A program made the position numbers and the translations under genes. From contig NZ_JAAMOZ010000001.1 in assembly GCF_011758645.1 (NCBI RefSeq), forward strand, positions 2,728,001-2,792,000: a stretch of 64,000 bases of DNA, written 5' to 3'. The stretch's first letter is position 1; each line of letters starts with the position of its first letter. The stretch is from Brooklawnia cerclae. Its GTDB lineage: Bacteria > Actinomycetota > Actinomycetes > Propionibacteriales > Propionibacteriaceae. Shown here in pieces: positions 41,672 through 50,501 of this stretch. Below the pieces are notes generated by a model. The model saw only the letters and a program-made list of their open reading frames with translations. It made no database searches and had not been told where the DNA came from.

Positions 41672-42969
41672 CGTTCGTCTCCGGCTCTCGTCAGGGTCCG
41701 GGCCGCCGCGACGAGAGCCTCCAGGCTCCCGGCGGCGAACGGGGCCGGCATGCCGTAGTAGCGGTGGGCATCGAGCACCTCGTAGCCCCCGAGGGGGTAC
41801 GAGGCGGCGTCCGGCAGGTAGCCGGGCGTGTCGAGATAGTAGCCGCCGACGATCGTGTGGGACGCCGGGTCAGCGCCCAGAGCGAGATCCGCCGCGAGGA
41901 AGGGTTCGCCGGGGAGGAACACGATCGACGCCTCGCCGATCCCCAGCCGGGCCACAGGAAGCCTGCAGTCCGTCGACCGGCCGGCCTCCGGCGTTCCCGC
42001 CCAGGCGATCCAGCTCCGGAGCAGGGCCCGAGTGCCCTCGTCCGCGCTCCGGAGTTCCTGCTCCCAGCGCTGCCGGAGCTCGGCCGGGGTCTCGGTGTCG
42101 AGCGGGTTCATCGTCACGTCGACCTCCGTGCGTCCCGCGGTCAGTCCACCGGACAGGTCGAGGGCCTGCCACTGCCCGGCCAGCAGGTTGTCGGCCAGGG
42201 TGGTGCCGAACAGGTCGGCGTCCCCGGGCGTGCGGCCCCCGCTCTCGTCGAGGTGGAAGGACTTCGTCACCGAATGACCGGCGTTGATGTCTCCGGCGCA
42301 CCCGGTGAGGAAGAGCACCGGGCAGCCCGTCGCCTCCTGCATCCGGAGTCGCAGGTATCCGGGGTAGTCGGGCGACAGGTACAGGTTCGCGGGCCCGATC
42401 ACCGTCGGATGGCACGGGTAGCTCACGAGGTAGCCCGCCACCTGATCACCGGACCTCCAGCGGAGGGCACGCAGCCTGGCGTCCGGCGACACCACCGCCT
42501 TCCTGCGATCGTGGGCCAGGCCGGGAATCTCCGGGTCGAACCATTCGAGCGTGCAGTCGCGCCGCGAATCGAGGGCACGCCGGGCGGCCACTGCGGCGGC
42601 CTTGGCGACTGCCTTCCGGGCCTGTTCGCTGTGCTCCCCCAGCCGTCCGGGCAGGATCCCCGGCCCGGCGTGGGTGTGGGTGGCGGTCAGGAGCACGGGG
42701 TTCGGCAGGTCGGCCTCGGCGTTCACCAGGTCGGCGAGCTGCCGGTCGACCCCGATGACGTCGAGAGCCACCACCACCTCGTCGCCGACGGCGAGCGCGA
42801 CCGCTTCCGGGGCGGGATCGAGTGAACCCCGGGAGTGGGCGGTGCGCGCCGCGAACCCCGACATCGGCAGGCCCCGGCCGAGATGCAGGGGCTCGTGGCC
42901 CCACCCCACGGGCACCGTCCCGGTGGGGACGGCGTCCGTGGTGGCGGATTCGTACGGCGAAGCGAGCAT
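41668..42969 (-). CDS. Neutral ceramidase-like amidohydrolase domain protein
   Basis: A 433-residue protein resembling the N-terminal catalytic domain of neutral/alkaline non-lysosomal ceramidases: LLTATHTHAGPGILPG contains the HTHAGP zinc-binding motif (around residue 96), SYPCHPTVIGPANLYLSPDYPGYLR the second His region, and FLTGCAGDINAG the conserved G-x-GD-x-N segment. True ceramidases are exported and longer; here no signal peptide is seen and the C-terminal domain is missing, so it probably hydrolyses an amide or ester bond of an imported N-acylated molecule. It overlaps the LacI gene (ATGA) and touches the binding-protein gene. Confidence 0.78.
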   Translation of the reverse strand: MLASPYESATTDAVPTGTVPVGWGHEPLHLGRGLPMSGFAARTAHSRGSLDPAPEAVALAVGDEVVVALDVIGVDRQLADLVNAEADLPNPVLLTATHTHAGPGILPGRLGEHSEQARKAVAKAAAVAARRALDSRRDCTLEWFDPEIPGLAHDRRKAVVSPDARLRALRWRSGDQVAGYLVSYPCHPTVIGPANLYLSPDYPGYLRLRMQEATGCPVLFLTGCAGDINAGHSVTKSFHLDESGGRTPGDADLFGTTLADNLLAGQWQALDLSGGLTAGRTEVDVTMNPLDTETPAELRQRWEQELRSADEGTRALLRSWIAWAGTPEAGRSTDCRLPVARLGIGEASIVFLPGEPFLAADLALGADPASHTIVGGYYLDTPGYLPDAASYPLGGYEVLDAHRYYGMPAPFAAGSLEALVAAARTLTRAGDER

Positions 42970-44546
42970 CAGTTCACTCGGTAGGAGTTGTAGAAGACCG
43001 GGCCGATGAACGACACGAACCCGCCGACGGTGTCACGCTGGGCAGTGATCGCCCGGATGTCGCCGAACTTGACGGCGGGCACGTAGCTGTAGTGCACCTC
43101 CTGGAGGTTGGCCATGGCGGCCAGGCCCTCGTCCGAGGACGTCGCGGCGTTGACCTGCGCTATCGCGTCGGCGAGTTCGGAGTCGTCGCTCCAGCCGGCG
43201 TAGGTCGGCGTCAGGTACGTGTAGGCGCTCGGGATCGGCCGCTTGAGGAAGTCGGACACGAACAGGTCGAACCCGGCGGGATCGTTGATGAGCTTGAGTT
43301 CGCTGGCCCAGTCGGTCACCTGGAGGTTCACGTTGAGGCCGAGTTCCTTGAGCACATCGGCGACGACCACGGCCGAGTTGTACATGTACGGGTAGTCACG
43401 GGTCGTGACGAAGGTGATCTCCTCGCCGTTGTAGCCCGACTCGGCCACCAGTTCCTTCGCACCCTCGATGTCGTTCTGGTTGTAGGCGTCGAGACCGGCG
43501 TCGGTGTACCAGTCCTTCTGGGTGGTCGCGGCAAGCGCCCCGTTGAGTTCGTAGTAGTCGGTCGAGTTGTAGCTCGCGTTGAGCACGTCTTCCGCATTGA
43601 TCGCCATCTGCACGGCCTGACGCAGCTTCTCGTCGGCGAACGCGCCCTGCTTCTTGTTGAAGACCATGGCCAGGATGCCGCTGTTGAGCGTGTTCAGAGT
43701 CACTCCCGAGGTGGACGCCAGCTGGCTCGCGTTGTCGGCGGGAATGTCGGTGGCGTAGTCGTACTCGCCGCTCATGATGCCGTTGACGCGGGTGGTCGCG
43801 TCCGGGACGATGTTGAAGATCAGCTTGTCGGCCATGGGTTCTTTCTTGCCGACGATGCCGGACGCCTCGTCGTCGCGGGCGACGTAGCCGTCGAAGCGCG
43901 ACAGGACGATCTGCTGGTCGACCGTCATCGACTCGATCTTGAACGGGCCGGTACCGAAGAGGTCCTCCTGCGGGACGCCGGTGGACGCAACGGCCTTCTC
44001 GATCGACGTCGCGGGCATGATGACCAGCTGCTGCGTCGGCTGAGCCAGGTAGTAGATGCCGGTGTAGAGGGTCTGCGGAAGCTTGATGACGACGGTGTCC
44101 GCGTCGGGCGCGGTCACCTCGGCGTCCGCGAAGAACTGCTGGCCGGCGCTGGTGACCTGGATCCAGTAGTTGATCGAGGCGATCACGTCGTCGGTCGTCA
44201 TGGTCTGACCGTTGTGGAACGTGATGCCGGTGCGCAACTTGAAGGTGAATTCGGAGTAGTCGTCGTTCGTCGACCACGACTCGGCCAGCATCGGCTGGAC
44301 GTCGTAGTTGGCGTCCAGTGCCACCAGGCCCTCGAACACGTTGTAGGCGATCGTGTTCGTGGCCGAGGTCGTCACGACGACCGGGTCGAGCGTGGGCGGC
44401 TGCGAGGGCCAGGCGATGTTGATCTCGCCGCCCGTCTGTGCCGAAGCGGCATCGGAGGGGCTCGTCGACCCTCCGCCTCCACATGCGGTCAGCACGAGGC
44501 TCAAAGGCAGCAGGACAGCCGCGAGCCTCCTCAGCATTGTGCGCAT
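42969..44546 (-). CDS. Solute-binding lipoprotein of an Opp/Dpp-type ABC importer
   Basis: A 525-residue family-5 extracellular binding protein: signal with lipobox LTAC and a Gly/Ser linker, then INIAWPSQPPTLDPVV, ESWSTNDDYSEFTFKLRTGITFHNG and TDYYELNGAL-type regions. Although family 5 members bind oligopeptides, many bind sugars, nickel or glycosylated compounds. The ATG at 44546 has AAGGA at a good distance; the ATG at 44552 overlaps the previous stop (ATGA) and is an alternative. It stands between the ATPase genes and the catabolic genes, so its ligand is presumably the substrate of the pathway. Confidence 0.9.
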   Translation of the reverse strand: MRTMLRRLAAVLLPLSLVLTACGGGGSTSPSDAASAQTGGEINIAWPSQPPTLDPVVVTTSATNTIAYNVFEGLVALDANYDVQPMLAESWSTNDDYSEFTFKLRTGITFHNGQTMTTDDVIASINYWIQVTSAGQQFFADAEVTAPDADTVVIKLPQTLYTGIYYLAQPTQQLVIMPATSIEKAVASTGVPQEDLFGTGPFKIESMTVDQQIVLSRFDGYVARDDEASGIVGKKEPMADKLIFNIVPDATTRVNGIMSGEYDYATDIPADNASQLASTSGVTLNTLNSGILAMVFNKKQGAFADEKLRQAVQMAINAEDVLNASYNSTDYYELNGALAATTQKDWYTDAGLDAYNQNDIEGAKELVAESGYNGEEITFVTTRDYPYMYNSAVVVADVLKELGLNVNLQVTDWASELKLINDPAGFDLFVSDFLKRPIPSAYTYLTPTYAGWSDDSELADAIAQVNAATSSDEGLAAMANLQEVHYSYVPAVKFGDIRAITAQRDTVGGFVSFIGPVFYNSYRVN

Positions 44547-44548
44547 GG

Positions 44549-45577
44549 TCATTCCTTCCCGGATTGTGTCGGTGAATGGGAACTGGGGTGTTCTTCGGGA
44601 CCGGGCCGCTGGGCGGCCGGGCCGGCGTACAGATGGCAGCGAACCGCTCGGCCGTCGTCCCTGCGGATCATCGGCGGCGCCTGCGCCGAGCAGACCGGCA
44701 TGGCGAACGGGCAGCGGGAGTGGAACCGGCACCCTGCGGGGATCGCCAGCGGCGAGGGGATCTCGCCCCGGATCGCTATCCGCTCACGGTCCTGGCGCCC
44801 GGGGATGGCCGACGACAGCATCTGCGTGTAGGGGTGCAGCGGATCCGAGATGAGGTGATCCGGCCCGAGTTCCTCGACGATCTCGCCGAGGTACATGACG
44901 ATCACGCGGTCGGCGATGTACCGCACGACCGACAGGTCGTGGGTGATGAACAGATAGGCGTACCCGCGATCGCGCTGCAGGTCTGCCAGCAGGTTGAGGA
45001 TCTGCGACTGGATGGACACGTCCAGCGCCGAGACCGGCTCGTCGCAGATGACCAGCTCCGGGTCGTTCATGATGGCCCGCGCGATGCCGATCCGTTGCAA
45101 CTGACCGCCCGAGAACTGGTGGGGATAGCGCTGCAGGGCCTCGGGCCCGAATCCCATGTCGGCCATCAGCTGCGCGATGTGATCGTGGTTCTCGCCACGG
45201 TTCCTGAAACCCTGGATGACCCGGGTCTCGTTGAGGATCGCTCCGATCCGCCGCTTGGGGTTGAGCGCCGAGTAGGGGTCCTGGAAGATGATCTGCACCG
45301 CGCGCCGCCGAGCCCTGCTTCCCGGGGAGAGTTCGTCGCCGGTACGCGCCGAGGTGACCGAGATCGTCCCCGCGGACGGGGTGTTCAGTTCGACCATCGC
45401 GCGGCCCAGCGTCGACTTGCCGCACCCGGACTCGCCGACCAGGCCGAGGATCTCGCCCGGGCGCACCTCGAGCGACACTCCGTCGACCGCCTTCACGGTG
45501 CCGAGCCTGCGCCCGTTGACGGACCGCACGTCGAAGTCGACGTGCAGGTCGTCGACCCTCACGATCGGATCGGTCAT
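44549..45577 (-). CDS. Opp/Dpp-type ABC importer ATPase (OppF-like)
   Basis: A 342-residue ATPase: Walker [10 protein letters not shown] near residue 47, signature FSGGQLQRIGIARA and Walker B LVICDEPVSALDVS, then the C-terminal oligopeptide-transporter extension with the Cys-containing RFHSRCPFAMPVC motif. It is the second of two ATPases needed by Opp-type importers. ATG 45577 overlaps the stop of the OppD-like gene (ATGA). Confidence 0.93.
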   Translation of the reverse strand: MTDPIVRVDDLHVDFDVRSVNGRRLGTVKAVDGVSLEVRPGEILGLVGESGCGKSTLGRAMVELNTPSAGTISVTSARTGDELSPGSRARRRAVQIIFQDPYSALNPKRRIGAILNETRVIQGFRNRGENHDHIAQLMADMGFGPEALQRYPHQFSGGQLQRIGIARAIMNDPELVICDEPVSALDVSIQSQILNLLADLQRDRGYAYLFITHDLSVVRYIADRVIVMYLGEIVEELGPDHLISDPLHPYTQMLSSAIPGRQDRERIAIRGEIPSPLAIPAGCRFHSRCPFAMPVCSAQAPPMIRRDDGRAVRCHLYAGPAAQRPGPEEHPSSHSPTQSGKE

Positions 45578-46623
45578 CGCGTGCCCTCCCCGGCCGTTGT
45601 CGTCGATTCCGCCGGGTGGTCCGCATGCCAGCAGCGGACGCGGGCGTCGCTGCTGACGGCACGCACACCGGGACGCGTCAGGCACACCTGCGTCGCGATC
45701 GGGCAGCGTGGCCGGAAGTAGCAGCCGTCGGGTTTGGCAGCCAACCCGGGCACGCGACCGGGGATCACGGCCAGGCGGTGCTCGTGCCGGTCGCGGTCCA
45801 TGGCCGGCACCGACGCCATGAGGCCGCGGGTGTAGGGGTGACGCGGGGCCTCCATGATCTGGCCGGTCGGCCCCTCCTCGATCACCTGACCGAGGTACAT
45901 GATCGCCACCCGATCGCAGATCTCGCGCACCACGGACAGGTCGTGCGAGATGAAGATCAGGGCCATTCCCAGGTCCTGCTGGAGTTCGGCGAGCAGGTCG
46001 AGGATCTGCGCCTGAGTGGTGACGTCGAGGGCGGTGGTCGGTTCGTCGGCGATCAGCACCTCGGGGTGGGCGGCCAGGGCCATCGCGATCATGACGCGCT
46101 GGCGCATGCCGCCCGACAGCTGATGCGGGTAGTCGTCCAGACGACGAGAGGCGTCGGGGATCCCGGTGCGGGTCAGCAGGTCGCCGGCGGCCGTCCTGGC
46201 CTCCCTCGACGACAGCCCCCGGTGCAGCTTCAGCGACTCCCCCAGCTGGTTGCCGATGGTGAACACCGGGTCGAGGGAGGTCATCGGATCCTGGAAGATC
46301 ATGGAGATCGCCGCGCCCCGGTATCGCCGCATCTGCTTGGGCGGCAGACCGAGCAGATCGGTGCCGTGGAAGAGCACCTGGCCCGAGTAGTCGGTGTTCC
46401 GCTCGTCGAGCAACCTCATCACGGCGCGTGCGGTGACGCTCTTGCCGCATCCCGATTCGCCCACCAGGCCCAGGGTCTGGCCGGCGCTCACGGTCAGGTC
46501 GACACCTTCGACGGCTGTCAGCCGCCCCTCGTCGGTGGCGAAGGAGACATGCAGGTCGCGCAACTCCAGGGAGGGGGTCACCGCCGCCTCGTCCGGCTCG
46601 GCGCGCTTCGGCTCTGTGCTCAT
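45574..46623 (-). CDS. Opp/Dpp-type ABC importer ATPase (OppD-like)
   Basis: A 349-residue ATPase: [18 protein letters not shown] near residue 50, [54 protein letters not shown] and the C-terminal [13 protein letters not shown] motif identify the OppD/DppD type. ATG 46623 has GGAGGAGG upstream and overlaps the stop of the permease gene (ATGA). Confidence 0.93.
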   Translation of the reverse strand: MSTEPKRAEPDEAAVTPSLELRDLHVSFATDEGRLTAVEGVDLTVSAGQTLGLVGESGCGKSVTARAVMRLLDERNTDYSGQVLFHGTDLLGLPPKQMRRYRGAAISMIFQDPMTSLDPVFTIGNQLGESLKLHRGLSSREARTAAGDLLTRTGIPDASRRLDDYPHQLSGGMRQRVMIAMALAAHPEVLIADEPTTALDVTTQAQILDLLAELQQDLGMALIFISHDLSVVREICDRVAIMYLGQVIEEGPTGQIMEAPRHPYTRGLMASVPAMDRDRHEHRLAVIPGRVPGLAAKPDGCYFRPRCPIATQVCLTRPGVRAVSSDARVRCWHADHPAESTTTAGEGTR

Positions 46624-47549
46624 CGCGACCTCCTCCACAGTCGTGCCAGGCGCCCGCCACCCGAGAACTGGGGGTCGAGGACGTCGCGCAGCCCGTCACC
46701 GAGGAGGTTGACGCTGAGGATGAGGACGAGGATCGCCAGGCCCGGGAACAGGATCAGCCACCAGGCGTCGAAGATCACGGCTTTGCCCTCCAGGAGCATG
46801 TTTCCCCAGCTCGGCTGGGGGGCGGGCACGCCCAGGCCGATGAAGCTCAGGGCGGCCTCGACCAGGAGCGAGTCGGCGAACACGAACGTCGCCTGGATCA
46901 GCAGGGCCGGTGCGACGTTCGGGAAGGCGTTGACCCACAGCAACCGCAGCGGCCCGGCACCCTGTGAGCGGAGGGCCTCCACGTAGGTCTGCTGTTTGAC
47001 CGCGAGGGCCGAGGATCGCACGACCCGGGCCACACGCGGCGCGTAGACCACCGACAGCGCGATGACGAGCGTTCGTGTGCTGCCGCCCAGAGCCGCCGCC
47101 AGAGCGATCGCCAGCAGCATGGCGGGGAAGGCCATCAGCCCGTCGGCGATGCGCATCACTATCGCGTCCACCCATTGGTAGAACGCCGAGTACAGGCCCG
47201 CGATCGTCCCGAGGGCCCCGGCGAGCAGGGCGGTGCAGGCTCCGACGACGAGCGAGACCCTGCCTCCGACGAGGACGCGGACCAGCACGTCCCTGCCGAA
47301 TGTGTCGGTGCCGAAGGGATGACCCGCCATGGGTGGTCTGAGCCTCAGCGACGCGTCGACGCTGAGCGGATCCTGCTGGAGCAGAAGCGGGCCCACGAGC
47401 GAGGCCAGGACGACCAGCGCCAGCCCGAATCCCCCGGCGATGAACAGCGGGCTACCCGCCATTCGCAGGAGCAGCCGCCGCCGCTGTTCGCGACGCTCCA
47501 CGGCGATGGACGCGCGGGTCTCGGCGTCCTGGGACGAAGCACGTGTCAT
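46620..47549 (-). CDS. Opp/Dpp-type ABC importer permease (OppC-like)
   Basis: A 309-residue membrane protein with an N-terminal helix, PFGTDTFGRDVLVRVLVGGRVSLVVG (typical DppC stretch after the first helix) and the EAA loop EALRSQGAGPLRLLWVNAFPN, with about six membrane helices. The frame extends to 48305 only as a shadow of the neighbouring permease gene; ATG 47549 restores a family-normal start. It follows the OppB-like gene by eight bases. Confidence 0.92.
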   Translation of the reverse strand: MTRASSQDAETRASIAVERREQRRRLLLRMAGSPLFIAGGFGLALVVLASLVGPLLLQQDPLSVDASLRLRPPMAGHPFGTDTFGRDVLVRVLVGGRVSLVVGACTALLAGALGTIAGLYSAFYQWVDAIVMRIADGLMAFPAMLLAIALAAALGGSTRTLVIALSVVYAPRVARVVRSSALAVKQQTYVEALRSQGAGPLRLLWVNAFPNVAPALLIQATFVFADSLLVEAALSFIGLGVPAPQPSWGNMLLEGKAVIFDAWWLILFPGLAILVLILSVNLLGDGLRDVLDPQFSGGGRLARLWRRSR

Positions 47550-47557
47550 GCGATCAC

Positions 47558-48505
47558 CTACGCCTTCACCCGCACGCGGGGATCGAGGACGCCGTACAGC
47601 ACGTCGACCACCAGATTGATGAGCACATAAATCGTCGCCGTGGTCAGCACAACCCCCTGAATGACTGGATAATCGCGACGGGAGATCGCATTGATGGTCA
47701 ATTGCCCGATTCCGGGCACATTGAATACGGTCTCGATAACGATCGCCCCACTGAGCAACAGCCCGAATGACTGGGCGACGACGGTCAAAATCGGCAATGC
47801 GCCATTGCGCAGCACGTGCTTGAAGGTGATCGTGCGACCGTCCAGGCCCTTGGCCTGGGCGACCGTGACGTAGTTCTGGTGCAGCACCTCGATCACCGAC
47901 GTGCGGGTCATGCGCGCGATGAGTGCCGCCTGCATGACCGCCAACGCGAGCGCGGGCAGGATGATCGTGCTGAGGAAGGGCCCGATCCCCTGGTCGGGCG
48001 GACGGTAACCGGCCGAGGGCAGCCACTGCAGCCCGACCGAGAAGACGAGGATGAGCAGCAGGCCCAGCAGGAAGCTGGGCAGCGAGGTGCCCAGCACCGC
48101 ACCCGCGATGACCAACAGGTCCGTGGACCTTCCCTGCTTGTGAGCAGCGATGATGCCTGCTGGGACACCGATGAGGACGGCGATCAGCTCGGCGACCAGG
48201 GCCAGATAGAGGGTCGGCTGGATCTGTTCGCCGACGGCGGCGGCAACGGCCTTGTGGAGGAAGATCGACTGCCCGAGGTCGCCCCGGAGAACCCCTTCGA
48301 TCCACACGGCGTACTGGGTGAGGATGGGCTGATCGAGGCCGAGTTGGTGGCGCAGCGCGTCGACGTCGGTCGGGCTTGCCTCCGGGCCGAGCATCGTCGC
48401 CGCGGGGTCGCCTGGTGTCAGATGCATGATGAGGAAAACGACGACCGACACGACGAAAAGCACGGGGATTCCCGCGATGATGCGTCGAAATATAAATCGC
48501 AGCAC
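47558..48505 (-). CDS. Opp/Dpp-type ABC importer permease (OppB-like)
   Basis: A 315-residue membrane protein starting MLRFIFRRIIAGIPVLF, with HLTPGDPAATMLG, LGLDQPILTQYAVW and the EAA loop VTVAQAKGLDGRTITFKHVLRNGALPIL, all standard for DppB/OppB permeases; six membrane helices are visible. It is the first gene of the 11-gene minus-strand operon, with two LacI-type operators between it and the divergent nagA-like gene. The 5' part of the gene (47600-47860) uses noticeably more A/T-ending codons than its neighbours. Confidence 0.93.
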   Translation of the reverse strand: MLRFIFRRIIAGIPVLFVVSVVVFLIMHLTPGDPAATMLGPEASPTDVDALRHQLGLDQPILTQYAVWIEGVLRGDLGQSIFLHKAVAAAVGEQIQPTLYLALVAELIAVLIGVPAGIIAAHKQGRSTDLLVIAGAVLGTSLPSFLLGLLLILVFSVGLQWLPSAGYRPPDQGIGPFLSTIILPALALAVMQAALIARMTRTSVIEVLHQNYVTVAQAKGLDGRTITFKHVLRNGALPILTVVAQSFGLLLSGAIVIETVFNVPGIGQLTINAISRRDYPVIQGVVLTTATIYVLINLVVDVLYGVLDPRVRVKA

Positions 48506-48557
48506 CCAGATGCTCCTCAGTCGGTTGTGGCGTGTTCTGTAGTGGCTAGCATGTGTT

Positions 48558-48606
48558 GTGCACGCGCTTGCACGATGTGGTCAATAGTTGTATGCAAGCG
48601 CTTGCA
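48558..48606. promoter_or_regulatory. Two LacI-type operators between the operon and the nagA-like gene
   Basis: GTGCACGCGCTTGCAC (48558-48573) and the perfect palindrome TGCAAGCGCTTGCA (48593-48606) both have the central CG-GC layout of LacI-family operators (half-site TGCAAGC/GCTTGCA). Their centres are 34 bases apart. They lie in the divergent promoter region, so one repressor could shut both directions, possibly cooperatively. Confidence 0.75.
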
Positions 48607-48704
48607 AGTCAAGCCATCGATGTTTCGGAATTGTGACATTCGTGTTTCAGCTGTCGATGCCTCCGCCGGAGGCCCGCGGCCGGCACGGCGGAAAGGAATG
48701 GATG

Positions 48705-49838
48705 ATGCGGCTCCTGACGGGACGCGATCCCTCGACAGGCGAACTGACCCGTGCCCATTGGGACGCCGACGGGGTGATCGTCCAGATCGAGCGCCTCGGC
48801 ACCGGCGGCGGAGAGCCGTGGCTCGCCCCGGGGCTGATCGACCTCCAGGTGAACGGCTACCGCGGCCACGACGTCAACGCGGCGGACGTGGACGCCGGCA
48901 CGATCGCGTCCATCACCTCCGACCTCGCCGCGACCGGCGTGACGAGCTGGGTGCCGACCATCATCACCAACAGCGAGGACGCGATCCTCCGCGCGCTGAC
49001 CGCCGTCGCCACAGCCCGCCGGGTGGATGCCGTCGTCGCGGCGGCGATCCCGTTCGCCCATGTCGAGGGCCCGTTCGTCTCCGACCAGGACGGCCCCAGG
49101 GGCGTCCAGGATCCTGCCTTCATCAGGCCGGTCGACGCCGCCGAGGTCGAGCGCTGGACGAAGGCCGGCCCGGTGGGCTACGTCACCGTCTCCCCGCACT
49201 GGCCCGGCTCCCCCGAGCAGATCCGGGCGATCACAGCCCTGGGCGTCGCGGTGTCGATCGGGCACACGCACGCGACCACCGAACAGATCCGGGCCGCCGT
49301 GGACGCCGGCGCCACCTTGTCCACACACCTGGGCAACGGCATCGCCGCGACGCTGCCCCGGCATCCCAACGCGATCTGGACGCAACTGGCCGACGATCGG
49401 CTGACCTGTGGCCTCGTGGGCGACGGCCATCACCTGCCCGCCGAGACCCTGACCGCCATGGTGAGGGCGAAGGGGCCCGGCCGCGCGTTCCTCGTCTCGG
49501 ACGCGACCGAACTGGCGGGCCAGGCCCCCGGGCGCTACCGCACCTCGGTCGGGGGCGACGTCGAACTGTCGGAATCGGGTCGTCTCAGCTACGTGGGCAC
49601 CGAGTTGCTCGCGGGGGCAGCGACGGACCTCGCGTTCAACTTCGGCTTCGTGCTCGGGCACACGCCGCTGTCGATGCGCGCCTGCTGCGAGCTGGCCTGC
49701 GCCACCCCTGGCAGGATCGTCCAGCGCCTCGGCGGACGGCGTTGCGGGGAACTCGTCACGGGCAGTCTCGCCGACCTCGTCCTGCTGGACGACAGGGGAC
49801 GCGTCCTGCAGGTGGTGCAGTCGGGCCGGGTGCTGTAG
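48705..49838 (+). CDS. nagA: N-acetylglucosamine-6-phosphate deacetylase (NagA-like)
   Basis: A 377-residue amidohydrolase: APGLIDLQVNGYRGHDVN is the NagA opening (residues 43-60), HVEGPFVS contains the metal-ligand Glu, SIGHTHATTEQI and THLGNGI the metal His residues, and LVSDATELAG the catalytic Asp. NagA removes acetate from GlcNAc-6-P. It is divergent from the 11-gene operon that ends with the NagB-like deaminase, and shares its operators. GAAAGGA suits ATG 48705; ATG 48702 is adjacent. Some conserved residues differ from housekeeping NagA, so a related N-acyl sugar is possible. Confidence 0.85.
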   Translation: MRLLTGRDPSTGELTRAHWDADGVIVQIERLGTGGGEPWLAPGLIDLQVNGYRGHDVNAADVDAGTIASITSDLAATGVTSWVPTIITNSEDAILRALTAVATARRVDAVVAAAIPFAHVEGPFVSDQDGPRGVQDPAFIRPVDAAEVERWTKAGPVGYVTVSPHWPGSPEQIRAITALGVAVSIGHTHATTEQIRAAVDAGATLSTHLGNGIAATLPRHPNAIWTQLADDRLTCGLVGDGHHLPAETLTAMVRAKGPGRAFLVSDATELAGQAPGRYRTSVGGDVELSESGRLSYVGTELLAGAATDLAFNFGFVLGHTPLSMRACCELACATPGRIVQRLGGRRCGELVTGSLADLVLLDDRGRVLQVVQSGRVL

Positions 49839-49930
49839 GAGCCTGTCGACGACCATCCCCGGTGCCTGTCATGGGGACGCCGGCGATCTCGGCCCAGAAC
49901 TTCGTCGAAATCGTGAACTCTGTCGCGAAC

Positions 49931-49972
49931 TAGCGCTACGGTTTACGTAGCGCTACGAAAGACGTAGCGCTA
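49931..49972. promoter_or_regulatory. Triple 8-bp palindrome at exact 17-bp spacing upstream of the SPW gene
   Basis: TAGCGCTA occurs at 49931-49938, 49948-49955 and 49965-49972, i.e. three copies with a constant 17-base period, each flanked by CG. It looks like an array of repressor sites 20 bases before the SPW-repeat gene. The TetR gene downstream (50502) is the natural candidate for the binding protein. Confidence 0.65.
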
Positions 49973-49991
49973 TATGAAGAGGTGAGTTCGT

Positions 49992-50351
49992 ATGTCCAGC
50001 AACACGATTTCTGGCACGCAGCTCAAGTGGCGCACGTGGCAGGACTGGACCAATCTGGTGCTCGGCGTCATCCTGGCCGTCGCCCCGGCCTTCGCGGACT
50101 TCAAGTCCGGCGCGGGGGTCGGCTGGGCCGTGACTCTCGGCATCGTGATCCTGCTCGTCGCCCTGTGGGCTCTGGCGACCGAGGCATCGCAGGCGTCCGA
50201 GTGGGTGCAGGTGGTCGCCGGCGTGATCGCCTTCCTCGCACCCTGGTTCGGCGCTTTCTCCGGCACGTCGGGCGCATGGTTCGCATGGATCATCGGCGTC
50301 CTGGTGGTCGTCCTCGCGATCTGGGCGCTGGCCCAGTACTCGAAGCGGTGA
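49992..50351 (+). CDS. SPW-repeat membrane protein
   Basis: A 119-residue membrane protein with two copies of a two-helix unit: WQDWTNLVLGVILAVAPAF ... VILLVALWAL and ASEWVQVVAGVIAFLAPWFGAF ... VLAIWALAQY. The tryptophan-containing loops are the SPW-repeat pattern; function of the family is not established. It is preceded by GAGGTG and by an array of palindromes, so it appears strongly regulated, probably together with the TetR gene behind it. Confidence 0.85.
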   Translation: MSSNTISGTQLKWRTWQDWTNLVLGVILAVAPAFADFKSGAGVGWAVTLGIVILLVALWALATEASQASEWVQVVAGVIAFLAPWFGAFSGTSGAWFAWIIGVLVVVLAIWALAQYSKR

Positions 50352-50430
50352 ACCTGGGTCGATATTCCTGTCCGGGTGTTGCGAGGACGCGGGGCGACGA
50401 GTCGTCCTAGTCTTTCGCACAAGCTTCCAC

Positions 50431-50473
50431 GGCCGGTGGAGCCGTCGGTGTCCGATCCGACGCTCCACCGGCC
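50431..50473. terminator. Hairpin terminator after the SPW gene
   Basis: GGCCGGTGGAGC (50431-50442) pairs with GCTCCACCGGCC (50462-50473), and the loop adds GTCGG/CCGAC pairs. It stands between the SPW gene and the TetR gene, so the latter probably has its own start signals or depends on partial read-through. Confidence 0.65.
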
Positions 50474-50501
50474 CTCGTATCGCGGTTGAAGGGGAACAGT
50501 C

